Source: an uncultured Bacilli bacterium (GTDB taxonomy: Bacteria > Bacillota_I > Bacilli_A > RF39 > UBA660). Taken from it: DNA of 64,000 nucleotides. Every line of letters begins with the position of its first letter. Position 1 is the stretch's first letter. Below the pieces are notes generated by a model. It ran no database searches. It was not told where the DNA came from and was given only the letters and a program-made list of their open reading frames with translations. Of this stretch, positions 24,784-35,500 are shown piece by piece. Location of the stretch: positions 62,001-126,000 of the forward strand of contig CAKOXO010000001.1 in NCBI GenBank assembly GCA_934130165.1, in the 5' to 3' direction. The translations under genes and the position numbers were made by a program.

Positions 24784-26853
24784 TTAATTTCCACTTTTTT
24801 TAATAATTTCTTCTGCTATATTTTTTGGAACTTCTTCATAATGATCTGGGAACATTACGAATGTTGCTCTACCTTGTGTATTAGAACGAAGGTTAGTAGC
24901 ATATCCAAACATTTCAGAAAGTGGAACCATAGCGCTTAATTTAACAGCGTTACCTTGAGATTCTTGTCCTAGTGGTTTACCACGACGAGCAGTTAAATCT
25001 CCCATTACATTACCAAAATATTCATCTGGTGTTGTAACATCAACTTTCATTATTGGTTCTAATAGAACTGGTTGACATTTATTTTTAGCTTCTTTTAATG
25101 CGAAGCTTGCAGCAATCTTAAATGCCATTTCATTTGAGTCAACATCATGATATGAACCATCAAATAATGTAGCTTTTACATCAATCATTGGATAACCTGC
25201 AAGTACACCTGTTTGTAATGCTTCTTGTAATCCTTTATCAACAACTGGAATATATTCACGAGGAACAACTCCACCAACGATTTGATCAACAAATTCATAA
25301 CCTTTATCTGGATTTGGCTCAAACTTAATCCATACGTGTCCGTATTGTCCACGTCCACCTGATTGTTTAATATATTTTCCTTCACAATCAGCAGCAGCTT
25401 TTATTGTTTCACGATAAGCAACTTGTGGAGCACCTACGTTAGCTTCAACGTTAAATTCACGTTTCATACGATCAACTAATACATCCAAATGTAATTCTCC
25501 CATACCAGCAATAACAGTTTGACCTGTTTCATGATCAGTATGTACTTTGAATGTTGGATCTTCTTCAGCTAATTTTTGTAATGCTAAAGCCATTTTATCT
25601 TGATCACCCTTTGATTTAGGTTCAACAGCTAATTGAATAACTGGTTCTGGAACCACTAAGCTTTCAAGTATAACTGGTTTTTTCTCATCACATAAAGTAT
25701 CTCCTGTTGTTGTATTCTTAAGTCCTACTGCAGCTGCTATATCTCCTGTATATACATCACTAATTTCCTTACGAGTATTAGCATGCATTTGTAGAATACG
25801 TCCAATACGTTCTTTTGTATTCTTAGTTGAGTTTAATACATAACTACCACTTGATAAATGACCAGAATAAACTCTAAAGAATGTTAAACGTCCAACAAAT
25901 GGATCTGTCATAACCTTAAATGCTAATGAACTAAATGGTTCATTATCGCTTGGATGTCTTTCTACTTCTTTTCCATCAGGTTCAGTTCCCTTAATTGAAG
26001 GAATATCTAATGGACTTGGTAAATAATCAAGAACTGCATCAAGTAATAACTTAATACCCATATTTCCTAAAGCAGTTCCACACATAACTGGGAAGAATTC
26101 TGCTTTTAAAACACCTGTACGAATAGCTTTCTTTAACATATCTATTGAAATTTCTCCACCATCTAAATATGTCATCATCATTTCGTCATCAAATTCTGCT
26201 ACAGCCTCAATTAAATCAGCACGTTTAGCTTCAGCTATATCTTTCAAATCAACAGGTATTTCAATTTCTTCAGGATTTTCATCTTGTTTACCATCATATT
26301 TATAAGCCTTCATAGTAACTAAATCAATAACTCCATTGAATTCTGATTCAGCTCCAATTGGCCATTCTATTGGTTTAGAATTTACTCCTAAACGTTCATC
26401 AATAGTTTTTAAACTATATTCAAAGTTAGCCCCCATCTTATCCATCTTATTTGCAAAAATAATTCTAGGAACTTTGAATTCTGAAGCTTGTCTCCAAACT
26501 GTTTCAGTTTGAGGTTCAACTCCAGCTTGAGCATCTATTAATGCTACAGCACCATCTAATACACGAAGACTACGACTAACTTCAATAGTAAAGTCTACGT
26601 GACCTGGAGTATCGATAATATTTAATCTGTATCCTTTCCAGTGTGCTGTTGTTGCTGCAGAAGTGATAGTAATACCACGTTCTTGTTCTTGTGCCATCCA
26701 GTCCATTTGGGATTCTCCATCATGAGTTTCTCCAATTTTATGAGTAACACCAGTATGGAATAATACACGCTCTGTTGTTGTAGTTTTACCCGCATCAATA
26801 TGAGCCATAATTCCGATATTTCTTGTCTTCTCTAAAGACGTATCTCTTGCCAT
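24784..26853 (-). CDS. fusA: Elongation factor G
   Basis: A 689-residue translocation GTPase. G1 GIMAHIDAGKTTTTER, G2 RGITITSAATT, G3 DTPGHVDFTIEV, G4 NKMDKMG, followed by domains II-V (GGRGQYGHVWIKFEP, FATFVMFPDHYEEVPKNIAEEI). It lies between rpsG and tuf in the str operon; GGGAG precedes the ATG. Confidence 0.99.
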   Translation of the reverse strand: MARDTSLEKTRNIGIMAHIDAGKTTTTERVLFHTGVTHKIGETHDGESQMDWMAQEQERGITITSAATTAHWKGYRLNIIDTPGHVDFTIEVSRSLRVLDGAVALIDAQAGVEPQTETVWRQASEFKVPRIIFANKMDKMGANFEYSLKTIDERLGVNSKPIEWPIGAESEFNGVIDLVTMKAYKYDGKQDENPEEIEIPVDLKDIAEAKRADLIEAVAEFDDEMMMTYLDGGEISIDMLKKAIRTGVLKAEFFPVMCGTALGNMGIKLLLDAVLDYLPSPLDIPSIKGTEPDGKEVERHPSDNEPFSSLAFKVMTDPFVGRLTFFRVYSGHLSSGSYVLNSTKNTKERIGRILQMHANTRKEISDVYTGDIAAAVGLKNTTTGDTLCDEKKPVILESLVVPEPVIQLAVEPKSKGDQDKMALALQKLAEEDPTFKVHTDHETGQTVIAGMGELHLDVLVDRMKREFNVEANVGAPQVAYRETIKAAADCEGKYIKQSGGRGQYGHVWIKFEPNPDKGYEFVDQIVGGVVPREYIPVVDKGLQEALQTGVLAGYPMIDVKATLFDGSYHDVDSNEMAFKIAASFALKEAKNKCQPVLLEPIMKVDVTTPDEYFGNVMGDLTARRGKPLGQESQGNAVKLSAMVPLSEMFGYATNLRSNTQGRATFVMFPDHYEEVPKNIAEEIIKKSGN

Positions 26854-26868
26854 AATATTACTCCCTTC

Positions 26869-27336
26869 CTACCATCTATAATGTGCGAAAGCCTTATTTG
26901 CTTCTGCCATTCTATGTGTATCTTCACGTTTTTTAACTGCTGCTCCTGTTCCGTTTGCAGCATCCATAATTTCATTAGCTAAGTTTTCAGCCATTCCTTT
27001 ACCTCCACGTTCACGTGAATATTTAACTAGCCATCTTAATGCTAAGGCTTGACCTCTAGCTGGTGAAACTTCTATTGGTACTTGGTAATTTGATCCTCCA
27101 ACACGACGAGATTTAACTTCAAGTTGTGGAGTTATATTTTCCATAGCTTGTTTAAATACTTCTAAAGGATCTTTTCCAGTTTTTGCTTTTATTGTTTCAA
27201 ATGCTTGATATAGTATAGTTTGAGCTGTTCCCTTTTTACCATCTAACATAATAGTATTAATAAGTTTAGTTACAACTTTTGACTTATATATTGGATCTGG
27301 TAAAACATCTCTCTTTACTGCACGTCTCTTACGCAT
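26869..27336 (-). CDS. rpsG: Ribosomal protein S7
   Basis: 155-residue small-subunit protein that nucleates assembly of the 16S 3' domain. MRKRRAVKRDVLPDPIYKS, VSRRVGGSNYQVPIEV and REDTHRMAEANKAFAHYRW are diagnostic. Follows rpsL by 25 nt. Confidence 0.99.
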   Translation of the reverse strand: MRKRRAVKRDVLPDPIYKSKVVTKLINTIMLDGKKGTAQTILYQAFETIKAKTGKDPLEVFKQAMENITPQLEVKSRRVGGSNYQVPIEVSPARGQALALRWLVKYSRERGGKGMAENLANEIMDAANGTGAAVKKREDTHRMAEANKAFAHYRW

Positions 27337-27361
27337 TTAAATTTCCTCCCTTCGTTTATTA

Positions 27362-27775
27362 TTATTTTTTAGGTTTTTTTGCACCGTATTTACTACGTCC
27401 TTGTTTACGATCTTTAACTCCGGCAGTATCTAATGTACCACGAATTACATGATAACGAACACCGATTAAGTCTTTAACACGTCCGCCACGGATTAGAACA
27501 ACACTATGTTCTTGTAAATTGTGTCCAATTCCTGGAATATAAGTATCTACTTCTTTACCATTAGATAAACGAACACGAGCATACTTACGTAATGCAGAGT
27601 TTGGTTTCTTTGGTGTTTTTGTTCCAACACGAGTACATACTCCACGTTTTTGTGGTGATGGATTACTAGTAGTTTTTCTTCTAATAGTATTTAATCCCAT
27701 ACCAAGAACTGGTGCCTTACTTTTTCTTTTCTTATCTTTACGATTTTTACGAACTAATTGTTGTATTGTAGGCAT
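27362..27775 (-). CDS. rpsL: Ribosomal protein S12
   Basis: 137-residue decoding-centre protein; MPTIQQLVRKNRKDK, KTPKKPNSALRKYARVRL and the streptomycin-site region GHNLQEHSVVLIRGGRVKDLIGVRYHV are present. First gene of rpsL-rpsG-fusA-tuf, with a strong promoter and a leader hairpin upstream. Confidence 0.99.
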   Translation of the reverse strand: MPTIQQLVRKNRKDKKRKSKAPVLGMGLNTIRRKTTSNPSPQKRGVCTRVGTKTPKKPNSALRKYARVRLSNGKEVDTYIPGIGHNLQEHSVVLIRGGRVKDLIGVRYHVIRGTLDTAGVKDRKQGRSKYGAKKPKK

Positions 27776-27831
27776 ATAATATATATCTCCTTTCTTTACA
27801 CATATCCAGGTGTATCATTTTACTTTCTAAA

Positions 27832-27856
27832 TAAAACTTTGCAGGTTGCAAAGTAA
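27832..27856 (-). promoter_or_regulatory. Leader hairpin in the rpsL 5' UTR, possible attenuator
   Basis: Perfect stem ACTTTGCA/TGCAAAGT with loop ACC followed by TTTATTT, located between the str promoter and the rpsL ATG. It could be an early terminator or a ribosomal-protein control element. Confidence 0.5.
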
Positions 27857-27873
27857 ATTTAATCAGCATACAT

Positions 27874-27902
27874 AATATATCATTATATTATGCTAATGTC
27901 AA
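27874..27902 (-). promoter_or_regulatory. Promoter of the str operon (rpsL-rpsG-fusA-tuf)
   Basis: TTGACA (27897-27902), 17-bp spacer, TATATT (27874-27879). Confidence 0.75.
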
Positions 27903-27912
27903 TATTTTATTA

Positions 27913-27950
27913 CTAAAAATAAAATTATAAAGTTTTTACCTTATAATTTT
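27913..27950 (-). terminator. Intrinsic terminator after the unknown membrane protein gene
   Basis: AT-rich stem AAATTATAA/TTATAATTT with T-rich tail, overlapping the gene end. Confidence 0.65.
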
Positions 27951-28839
27951 TATTTTCTTTATTTTTAATTTCATTGATTGAGGTCCACCCTGCCTGTTTA
28001 TAAACTGTTTTTCCATTTTTTATTCCATCAACATTAATTTGAAATTTTAAATCATCACCATATTCAACTTGACATCTTTGAATAAAGTCATTTATACTCA
28101 TTTGTTCAAGCTGAGGGGTAACCTTATAAACCTTTATAACATTGCCATCAGAAGTTAGTGCTATATGATTAATTTTATAAGAATCACAAGCAAGTTTTCT
28201 AGTATTTACAAAGGGATTCCTTCCAAGTGATGTATATTTAAGTGTTGAATTATTAAGTTTTATTTTTGAACCAAGTCTTAACTTATGACTATCTTTTTTT
28301 TCTTTACTTTTCTCTATCTTTTTATTTGAATTAATATTATTAGTTTTATTATCTTCTTTTTCTACTTTTATATCACCATTACTATTAACATTATAATGGG
28401 TTGCAGATTTAATAGCAGCAGTAATTCCAAAAGCTACTCCAAAGACACACATTAGTCTTTTTAGCTTATAAAATTTATATTTCCTTGGTTTTTTATCTTT
28501 TTTATAAAATTTAGAATTCCCATCATAATCAGTAATCAAACCACTACTACTAGTGTAATATGTCCCATCAAGCGTATTGTTTATTTTTTCTAAATTAACT
28601 ATAAATCTTTTTTGTGTTTTTGTCTTATCAAACTGTTTTTTATTTAATGGATTGTTATCTCTTATCTCAGATAATGTATCTTTTATCATATTCCTAGCTT
28701 CTTTTAGATTATTTAAATAAGAGTATTCATCAATATATTTCAAATTACCATTTTCATCTAAAGATTCATACATATCCACTACTACATCACTATCGTTATC
28801 AACTGCACAAATATTTGTAAGTAATGTTAAATTATTCAT
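27925..28839 (-). CDS. Single-pass membrane protein of unknown function between rpoC and rpsL
   Basis: About 304 residues, no recognised domain. The N-terminal ~135 residues look cytoplasmic (NLKEARNMIKDTLSEIRD), then a basic stretch (KKDKKPRKYKFYKLKR) precedes one transmembrane segment (LMCVFGVAFGITAAI), and an external region begins with an Asn/Lys-rich linker and ends in a beta-rich domain (LRLGSKIKLNNSTLKY, IKVYKVTPQLEQMSINDFI). The ATG at 28839 with GGAGG upstream is chosen. It occupies the place where Bacillus has the L7Ae-like ybxF. Codon use is like its neighbours. Confidence 0.75.
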   Translation of the reverse strand: MNNLTLLTNICAVDNDSDVVVDMYESLDENGNLKYIDEYSYLNNLKEARNMIKDTLSEIRDNNPLNKKQFDKTKTQKRFIVNLEKINNTLDGTYYTSSSGLITDYDGNSKFYKKDKKPRKYKFYKLKRLMCVFGVAFGITAAIKSATHYNVNSNGDIKVEKEDNKTNNINSNKKIEKSKEKKDSHKLRLGSKIKLNNSTLKYTSLGRNPFVNTRKLACDSYKINHIALTSDGNVIKVYKVTPQLEQMSINDFIQRCQVEYGDDLKFQINVDGIKNGKTVYKQAGWTSINEIKNKENKNYKVKTL

Positions 28840-28894
28840 AATTTCCTCCAATCAAAATACTCGTAAATTATACCACAAACTAAAATAATAAGCA

Positions 28895-28922
28895 ACAAAA
28901 AAAGGAAACAGTGTTCCTTTTT
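28895..28922 (-). terminator. Intrinsic terminator after rpoC
   Basis: Stem AAAGGAA/TTTCCTTT around CACTG, T7 tail; closes the rpoBC unit. Confidence 0.8.
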
Positions 28923-28927
28923 AAGCT

Positions 28928-31900
28928 TTAATCCATTAATTGATCTTCTAGTTTATCTAAAGGTTCTTCATCAACAAATTGATTAGCAAGATCGTAATCA
29001 ACATTTGAATATCTCTTACTTCCTGTACCAGCAGGAATTAATTTACCAATGATAACATTTTCTTTTAATCCCTCTAATTTATCAACTTTACCTTTTATAG
29101 CAGCATCAGTTAAGATACGTGTTGTTTCTTGGAATGATGCAGCAGATAAGAATGAATCTGTTTCAAGAGATGCTTTTGTAATACCAAGTAATACTGGTTT
29201 ACCTACAGCTGGAATCTTACCTTTAATAATAGTTTCTTTATTCCCTTCAGTAAATTCTCTAAAGTTTACTAAAGATCCAGGTAAGAATTTAGTATCTCCT
29301 GATTCAACAATACGGATTTTAGAAATCATTCTACGTGCAATAACTTCGATATGTTTATCTGATATATCAACACCTTGAGAACGATATGTATGTTGAATCT
29401 CTTTTAATATGTATTGTTGTGTTGTAATAGGATCTGTTACAGCTAGTAATTCTTTTGGATTGATAGCTCCTTCAGTAAGTTTATCACCACTTGAAACCTC
29501 ATCACCTTTTTCAACGCACAATTTAGATCCATAATTTGTAACATGTTCTTTTGTTTCTAATTTATTAGTAATACTAATCTTGTACTTACCATGTTCTTCT
29601 TTAATTTTTGTAATTTTACCATCAATTTCAGCAATTGTAGCTTTAGCTTTTGGATTTCTAGCCTCAAATAATTCTTGAACACGAGGAAGACCTTGAGTGA
29701 TATCTGCATCACCACCATGGGCAACTCCTCCTGAGTGGAATGTACGCATTGTAAGCTGTGTACCAGGTTCACCAATTGATTGAGCAGCCATAACACCTAC
29801 AGCTTCACCAATTTCAACTAAGTTACCTGTAGCCAAATTACGTCCATAACATTTTTGACATAATCCATTTGCTGTACCACAAGTTAAAATTGTACGTATT
29901 TCAACTTCTTTAATTCCAGCATCAACTATCTTATCAGCAATTGATTCTGTAATCATTTCTAGACGATCAACAAGTACCTTTTTAGTATTAGGGTCAACAA
30001 CCTTTTTGTTAGCAAAACGTCCAACAATTCTGTCTCTTAAGCTTTCAATAACAGCTCCTGTTTTTTCATTAATAAAGTCGCTAACTACAACACCTTGATC
30101 AGTACCACAATCAGCTTCTCTAATAATCATATCTTGAGAAACATCAACTAAACGTCTTGTTAAGTATCCAGAATCGGCAGTTTTTAACGCAGTATCTGCA
30201 CTACCTTTTCTAGCACCATGTGTAGATAAGAAGAATTCTGCAACTGAAAGTCCTTCAATAAAGTTTGAAAGAATTGGAATTTCTACTGGAGTACCATCTG
30301 GTTTAGCCATAATACCACGCATACCTGCAACTTGAGTAAAGTTTGAGATATTACCACGAGCCTTAGAATTCATCATGATGAAGATTGGGTTATCTATGTC
30401 AGTTTGAGAAATTTCTTCAAGCTCTGCTTTAACTTGGTCAGTAGCACCATTCCATGTATCTATAACTTTTGTAAATCTTTCTTCTTCAGTTATTAAACCA
30501 CGTTTGTATTGTTTATTAATCTTTTCTACAACCTTACGAGCTTCTTCTACTATTTCAGGTTTCTTTTGACTTGTTTCAACATCGCTCATACTAACAGTAA
30601 TACCAGCAATTGTTGAATAATGGAAACCTAAATCTTTTAACTTATCAAGCATTTCAGAGGTTTCTGTAGTTTTATAACGTTTAAATACTTGAGCGATTAT
30701 TTTCTCTAAAGTACCTTTAGCAAAAGCTTTAACTAATGGCATTTTAGCAATTTCTTCTTTTATATTTTTTCCTTTTTCAATGAAATATTTATTAGGTGTA
30801 ATATTTTGAATATTATCATCTGTAGGTTCATTTACATAAGCAAATGAATCAGGTAATATTTCATTAAATTTAATTTTACCTACTGTTGTAACTAAATATT
30901 TATCTTTTTGTTCATCAGTAAATAATTTATGTCTAAATGAACTAACTGGTAATGCTATACGAGTATGTAAAGTTATTTCTTTACGTTCATAAGCCATTAA
31001 AGCCTCATTACTATTTTTAAATACTCTACCTTCACCATCTTCTCCAGCTTTTTCAATTGTTATATAATAGTTACCTAAAACCATATCTTGAGATGGTGTA
31101 ACAATTGGATCTCCACTCTTTGGATGTAGAATATTATTAGAACCAAGCATTAACATTCTAGCTTCAGCTTGAGCTTCCTCAGATAAAGGTACATGCACAG
31201 CCATTTGATCTCCATCGAAGTCTGCATTAAATGCTGGACAAACTAATGGATGAAGGCGAATAGCTTTACCACCAACTAAAACTGGTTCAAAAGCTTGAAT
31301 ACCTAATCTATGTAATGTAGGAGCACGGTTTAATAAAACTGGATGCTCTTTAATAACTTCTTCAACAATATCCCATACAACTGGATCTTGATTTTCAATA
31401 AGTCTTTTTGCTGCTTTAATATTGTGGGCTATATCTTTACTTACTAAGCCATGAATAACATGTGGTTTAAATAACTCTAGTGCCATTTCCTTTGGAAGTC
31501 CACATTGATACATCTTTAGACTAGGTCCAACAACGATAACAGAACGTCCAGAGTAATCAACACGTTTACCAAGTAAGTTTTGGCGGAAACGACCTTGTTT
31601 ACCCTTTAACATGCTTGAAAGTGATTTTAAAGGACGATTTCCGGCACCTGTAACACTTCTACCACGTCTACCATTATCAAATAATGCATCAACGGCTTCT
31701 TGTAACATACGTTTTTCATTTTGAATAATAATTCCAGGAGCACCTAAATCAATTAATTTCTTTAAACGATTATTACGATTAATTACACGTCTATATAAAT
31801 CATTCAAATCAGAAGTAGCAAATCTACCACCATCTAATTGAATCATTGGACGTAATTCAGGTGGAATAACTGGGATTACATCTAAAATCATCCATTCAGG

Positions 31901-32566
31901 ACGGTTACCAGATTTATAGAATGCATCTAAAACATCTAATCTTTTTAATAATCTAGTTCTTTTTTGTCCTTGCGCTGTTTCTAATTCACTAGTTATTTCA
32001 TCTATTTCTTTCTTTAAATCAACTTTTTTAAGTAATTCTTTAATAGCTTCAGCACCCATTCCAACTTTGAAACCAGTACCATATTTTTCATAATAAGCAC
32101 GATATTCTTTTTCTGATAAAGTTTGCTTATTTTCCAAAGGAGCATTTCCCTTATCAATTACAACATAACTAACAAAGTATAATACTTCTTCCAAATCTCT
32201 TGGACTCATATCTAGTACTAATCCCATACGAGATGGAACACCTTTAAAGAACCATATATGAGAAACAGGAGAAGCAAGTTCTATGTGTCCCATACGTTCA
32301 CGACGAACTTTAGAACGAGTAACCTCAACTCCACATCTATCACAAACTATATTTTTATAACGAACTCTTTTATACTTTCCACAAGCACATTCAAAATCCT
32401 TTGATGGTCCAAAGATCTTTTCACAAAATAATCCATCACGTTCAGGTTTTAATGTACGATAATTAATCGTCTCAGGTTTTTTTACCTCACCATAAGACCA
32501 TTCACGTATTTTTTCAGAAGAAGCTATACCAATTTTTAATGCTTCAAATTTATTTACTGCTATCAT
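28928..32566 (-). CDS. rpoC: RNA polymerase subunit beta'
   Basis: 1212 residues. N-terminal zinc finger CECACGKYKRVRYKNIVCDRC-like (C-x-C-x12-C-x2-C), the catalytic NADFDGDQM loop, the bridge helix/trigger loop region (ADTALKTADSGYLTRRLVDVSQD) and the C-terminal zinc site CGTANGLCQKCYG are visible. The start codon overlaps the rpoB stop (TAATG), giving translational coupling. No large insertion. Confidence 0.99.
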   Translation of the reverse strand: MIAVNKFEALKIGIASSEKIREWSYGEVKKPETINYRTLKPERDGLFCEKIFGPSKDFECACGKYKRVRYKNIVCDRCGVEVTRSKVRRERMGHIELASPVSHIWFFKGVPSRMGLVLDMSPRDLEEVLYFVSYVVIDKGNAPLENKQTLSEKEYRAYYEKYGTGFKVGMGAEAIKELLKKVDLKKEIDEITSELETAQGQKRTRLLKRLDVLDAFYKSGNRPEWMILDVIPVIPPELRPMIQLDGGRFATSDLNDLYRRVINRNNRLKKLIDLGAPGIIIQNEKRMLQEAVDALFDNGRRGRSVTGAGNRPLKSLSSMLKGKQGRFRQNLLGKRVDYSGRSVIVVGPSLKMYQCGLPKEMALELFKPHVIHGLVSKDIAHNIKAAKRLIENQDPVVWDIVEEVIKEHPVLLNRAPTLHRLGIQAFEPVLVGGKAIRLHPLVCPAFNADFDGDQMAVHVPLSEEAQAEARMLMLGSNNILHPKSGDPIVTPSQDMVLGNYYITIEKAGEDGEGRVFKNSNEALMAYERKEITLHTRIALPVSSFRHKLFTDEQKDKYLVTTVGKIKFNEILPDSFAYVNEPTDDNIQNITPNKYFIEKGKNIKEEIAKMPLVKAFAKGTLEKIIAQVFKRYKTTETSEMLDKLKDLGFHYSTIAGITVSMSDVETSQKKPEIVEEARKVVEKINKQYKRGLITEEERFTKVIDTWNGATDQVKAELEEISQTDIDNPIFIMMNSKARGNISNFTQVAGMRGIMAKPDGTPVEIPILSNFIEGLSVAEFFLSTHGARKGSADTALKTADSGYLTRRLVDVSQDMIIREADCGTDQGVVVSDFINEKTGAVIESLRDRIVGRFANKKVVDPNTKKVLVDRLEMITESIADKIVDAGIKEVEIRTILTCGTANGLCQKCYGRNLATGNLVEIGEAVGVMAAQSIGEPGTQLTMRTFHSGGVAHGGDADITQGLPRVQELFEARNPKAKATIAEIDGKITKIKEEHGKYKISITNKLETKEHVTNYGSKLCVEKGDEVSSGDKLTEGAINPKELLAVTDPITTQQYILKEIQHTYRSQGVDISDKHIEVIARRMISKIRIVESGDTKFLPGSLVNFREFTEGNKETIIKGKIPAVGKPVLLGITKASLETDSFLSAASFQETTRILTDAAIKGKVDKLEGLKENVIIGKLIPAGTGSKRYSNVDYDLANQFVDEEPLDKLEDQLMD

Positions 32567-35500
32567 TAAATATCAGCTCCTTCCTCAACTACTTCTTCAT
32601 CTTCTACAACTATCTCCTCTTCAACAGATTCGGTTGTAGGTTCTTCTTTTTGAACTATTTCATCTATTGTTACATTAGAATCTTCTTTTTCTTCTTCAGA
32701 TTCTATTTCTTTTAACTGTAAATTTTCTCCCTTATCATTAATGATAGAAATATCAAGTCCTAATGCCTGGAACTCTTTCATTAATACTCTAAATGATTCT
32801 GGAACACCAGCTTGATCTATTTCTTGACCCTTAACAATAGCTTCATATACTTTAACACGACCAACTACATCGTCAGATTTAACTGTTAAGATTTCTTGTA
32901 ATGTATGTGCAGCACCATAAGCATATAATGCCCAAACTTCCATTTCACCAAATCTTTGACCACCAAACTGAGCTTTACCTCCAAGTGGTTGTTGTGTAAC
33001 CATAGAATATGGTCCTGTACTTCTGGCATGAAGTTTATCATCAACCATGTGGTGTAGCTTAATCATATACATAACACCTACGGCAATACGATTATCAAAT
33101 GGTTCACCAGTACGTCCGTTATATAATACTGTTTTACCATCTTTATCCATACCGGCTTCTTCCATCATAGCTTGAATATCATCAATATGAGCACCATCAA
33201 ATACTGGAGTTGCAATATGAACACCTAATTTTTTAGCTGCCATACCCATATGTAATTCAAGGATCTGTCCAAAGTTCATACGAGATGGAACCCCTTGTGG
33301 ATTTAGGATAATATCTACTGGAGTACCATCTGGTAAGTAAGGCATGTCTTCTTCTGGAAGAATAAGTGAAATAACACCTTTATTACCATGACGTCCTGAC
33401 ATCTTATCTCCAACTTGGATCTTACGCTTTTGAATAATATATACACGAATTACTTTAGAAACACCTGCTGGTAATTCATCATTATCCTTACGTGAATATA
33501 TTTTAATATCATGAACGATACCATCTCCACCATGTGGAACACGAAGAGATGTATCTCTTACCTCACGAGTCTTTTCTCCAAAGATTGCATGTAATAATTT
33601 TTCTTCTGAAGTAAGTTCTGCCATACCTTTAGGAGTTACTTTACCAACTAAGATATCTCCTTCTTTTACCTCAGTACCAATAGTAACTATACCATTTTCA
33701 TCTAGATTTTTTCTTGATTCTTCACTAACATTAGGAATATCCCTAGTAATTTCTTCAGGTCCTAACTTAGTTTCACGACATTGCATTTCATAATCTTCTA
33801 GATGAAGTGAAGTTAATTTATCATCTTTAACTAAATTTTCATTTAAAATTACAGCATCCTCATAGTTATATCCATTAAATGTCATGAATGCTACAACCAT
33901 GTTTTTACCTAAGGCTAACTCACCTTTATCAGTTGAATTACCATCAGCTATAATTGTTTTTCCAGCAACAACTTTATCTCCTACTTTAACAATAGGTCTT
34001 TGATGAGAACAAATACCAGCATTGGCAAGTTCAAAGTTTGCTAATTTATATTCATCTTTTCCTTCTTTTGTCTTTATAACAATTTTTCTTGAATCAGCAT
34101 ATTCAACAATACCATCATGATCTGCAATAATACATACTCCTGAATCCTTTGCAGCTATATGTTCAACTCCAGTTCCAACAAAAGGAGCTTCTGTTTTAAT
34201 TAAAGGCATTGCTTGACGTTGCATGTTGGCACCCATAAGTGCACGAGTTGCATCATCATGCTCTAGGAATGGAATACAAGATGTTGTTACAGATACAACT
34301 TGTTGAGGTGAAACATCTATATAATCAACTTGCTCAGGTTTAGCTAAAATATTTTCACCACGAAGTCTTGCATTAACTTGTTCATCGATAATAACATTAT
34401 CTTCATTAGTACCTACAGTTGATTGAGAAATAATATAATCAGCTTCTTCATCTGCTGTTAAATATTCAACAGTATCTATAATTTTACAATTTTCTACTTT
34501 ACGATATGGAGTCATTATAAATCCATAATCATCTACTTTTGCATAACTTGCTAATGATGTAATTAATCCAATGTTAGGTCCTTCTGGAGATTCAATTGGA
34601 CAAATTCTACCATAATGTGATGCATTAACGTCACGAACTTCAACTCCAGCACGATCTCTTGATAATCCTCCTGGACCTAGGGCAGATAAACGACGTTTAT
34701 TTGTAAGTTCAGCAATCGGATTGGTTTGATCCATAAATTGTGATAATTGTGAAGAACCAAAGAATTCTTTCATTGCTGCTGTAACAGGTCTAATATTAAT
34801 TAATGTTTTAGGAGTTACTTCTTCCATCTCTTGAGTGGTCATTCTTTCACGAATAACACGTTCCATACGTGAAACACCAATTCTAAATTGATTTTGTAAT
34901 AACTCACCAACTTGACGAATACGTCTATTACCTAAGTGGTCTATTTCATCAAAATTACCAACACCATGTAATAAATTTAAATAATATGATACTGATGCAT
35001 AAACATCTGAAATAGTTAATCTTTTTTCATTAATTGTTTGATCATTACCAATAACTATAAGTTTTTTCTTCTTATCGCTTGGATCAACAATTTTAATTTG
35101 TTGTATTTTATTATATGTATCTAATTCTTCGTTTACTTCTGCTTCTGATACACCATATCCATTTTCAAATACTTCTTTTAACTCTTCAAGTTTAGCCTTA
35201 GTAAATACTGTACCTTTTTCACATACAACTTTTCCATCTACTACCATATCTTCTGCTAAAGTTTGACCTAAAAGTCTATCAGTAACATTAAGTTTACGAT
35301 TAAATTTATAACGACCAACGCGAGCTAAATCATATCTAAACTCATCAAAGAATCTTGTAATAATTTGATTTTTTGATGAATCGATAGTAGCAGGTTCCCC
35401 TGGTCTTAACTTTTCATAAATTTCTATTAAAGCTTCATCTGTATTTTTAGTAGAATCTTTAGCTATAGTATTTTTTAAATAATCATCTTCACCAAACATT

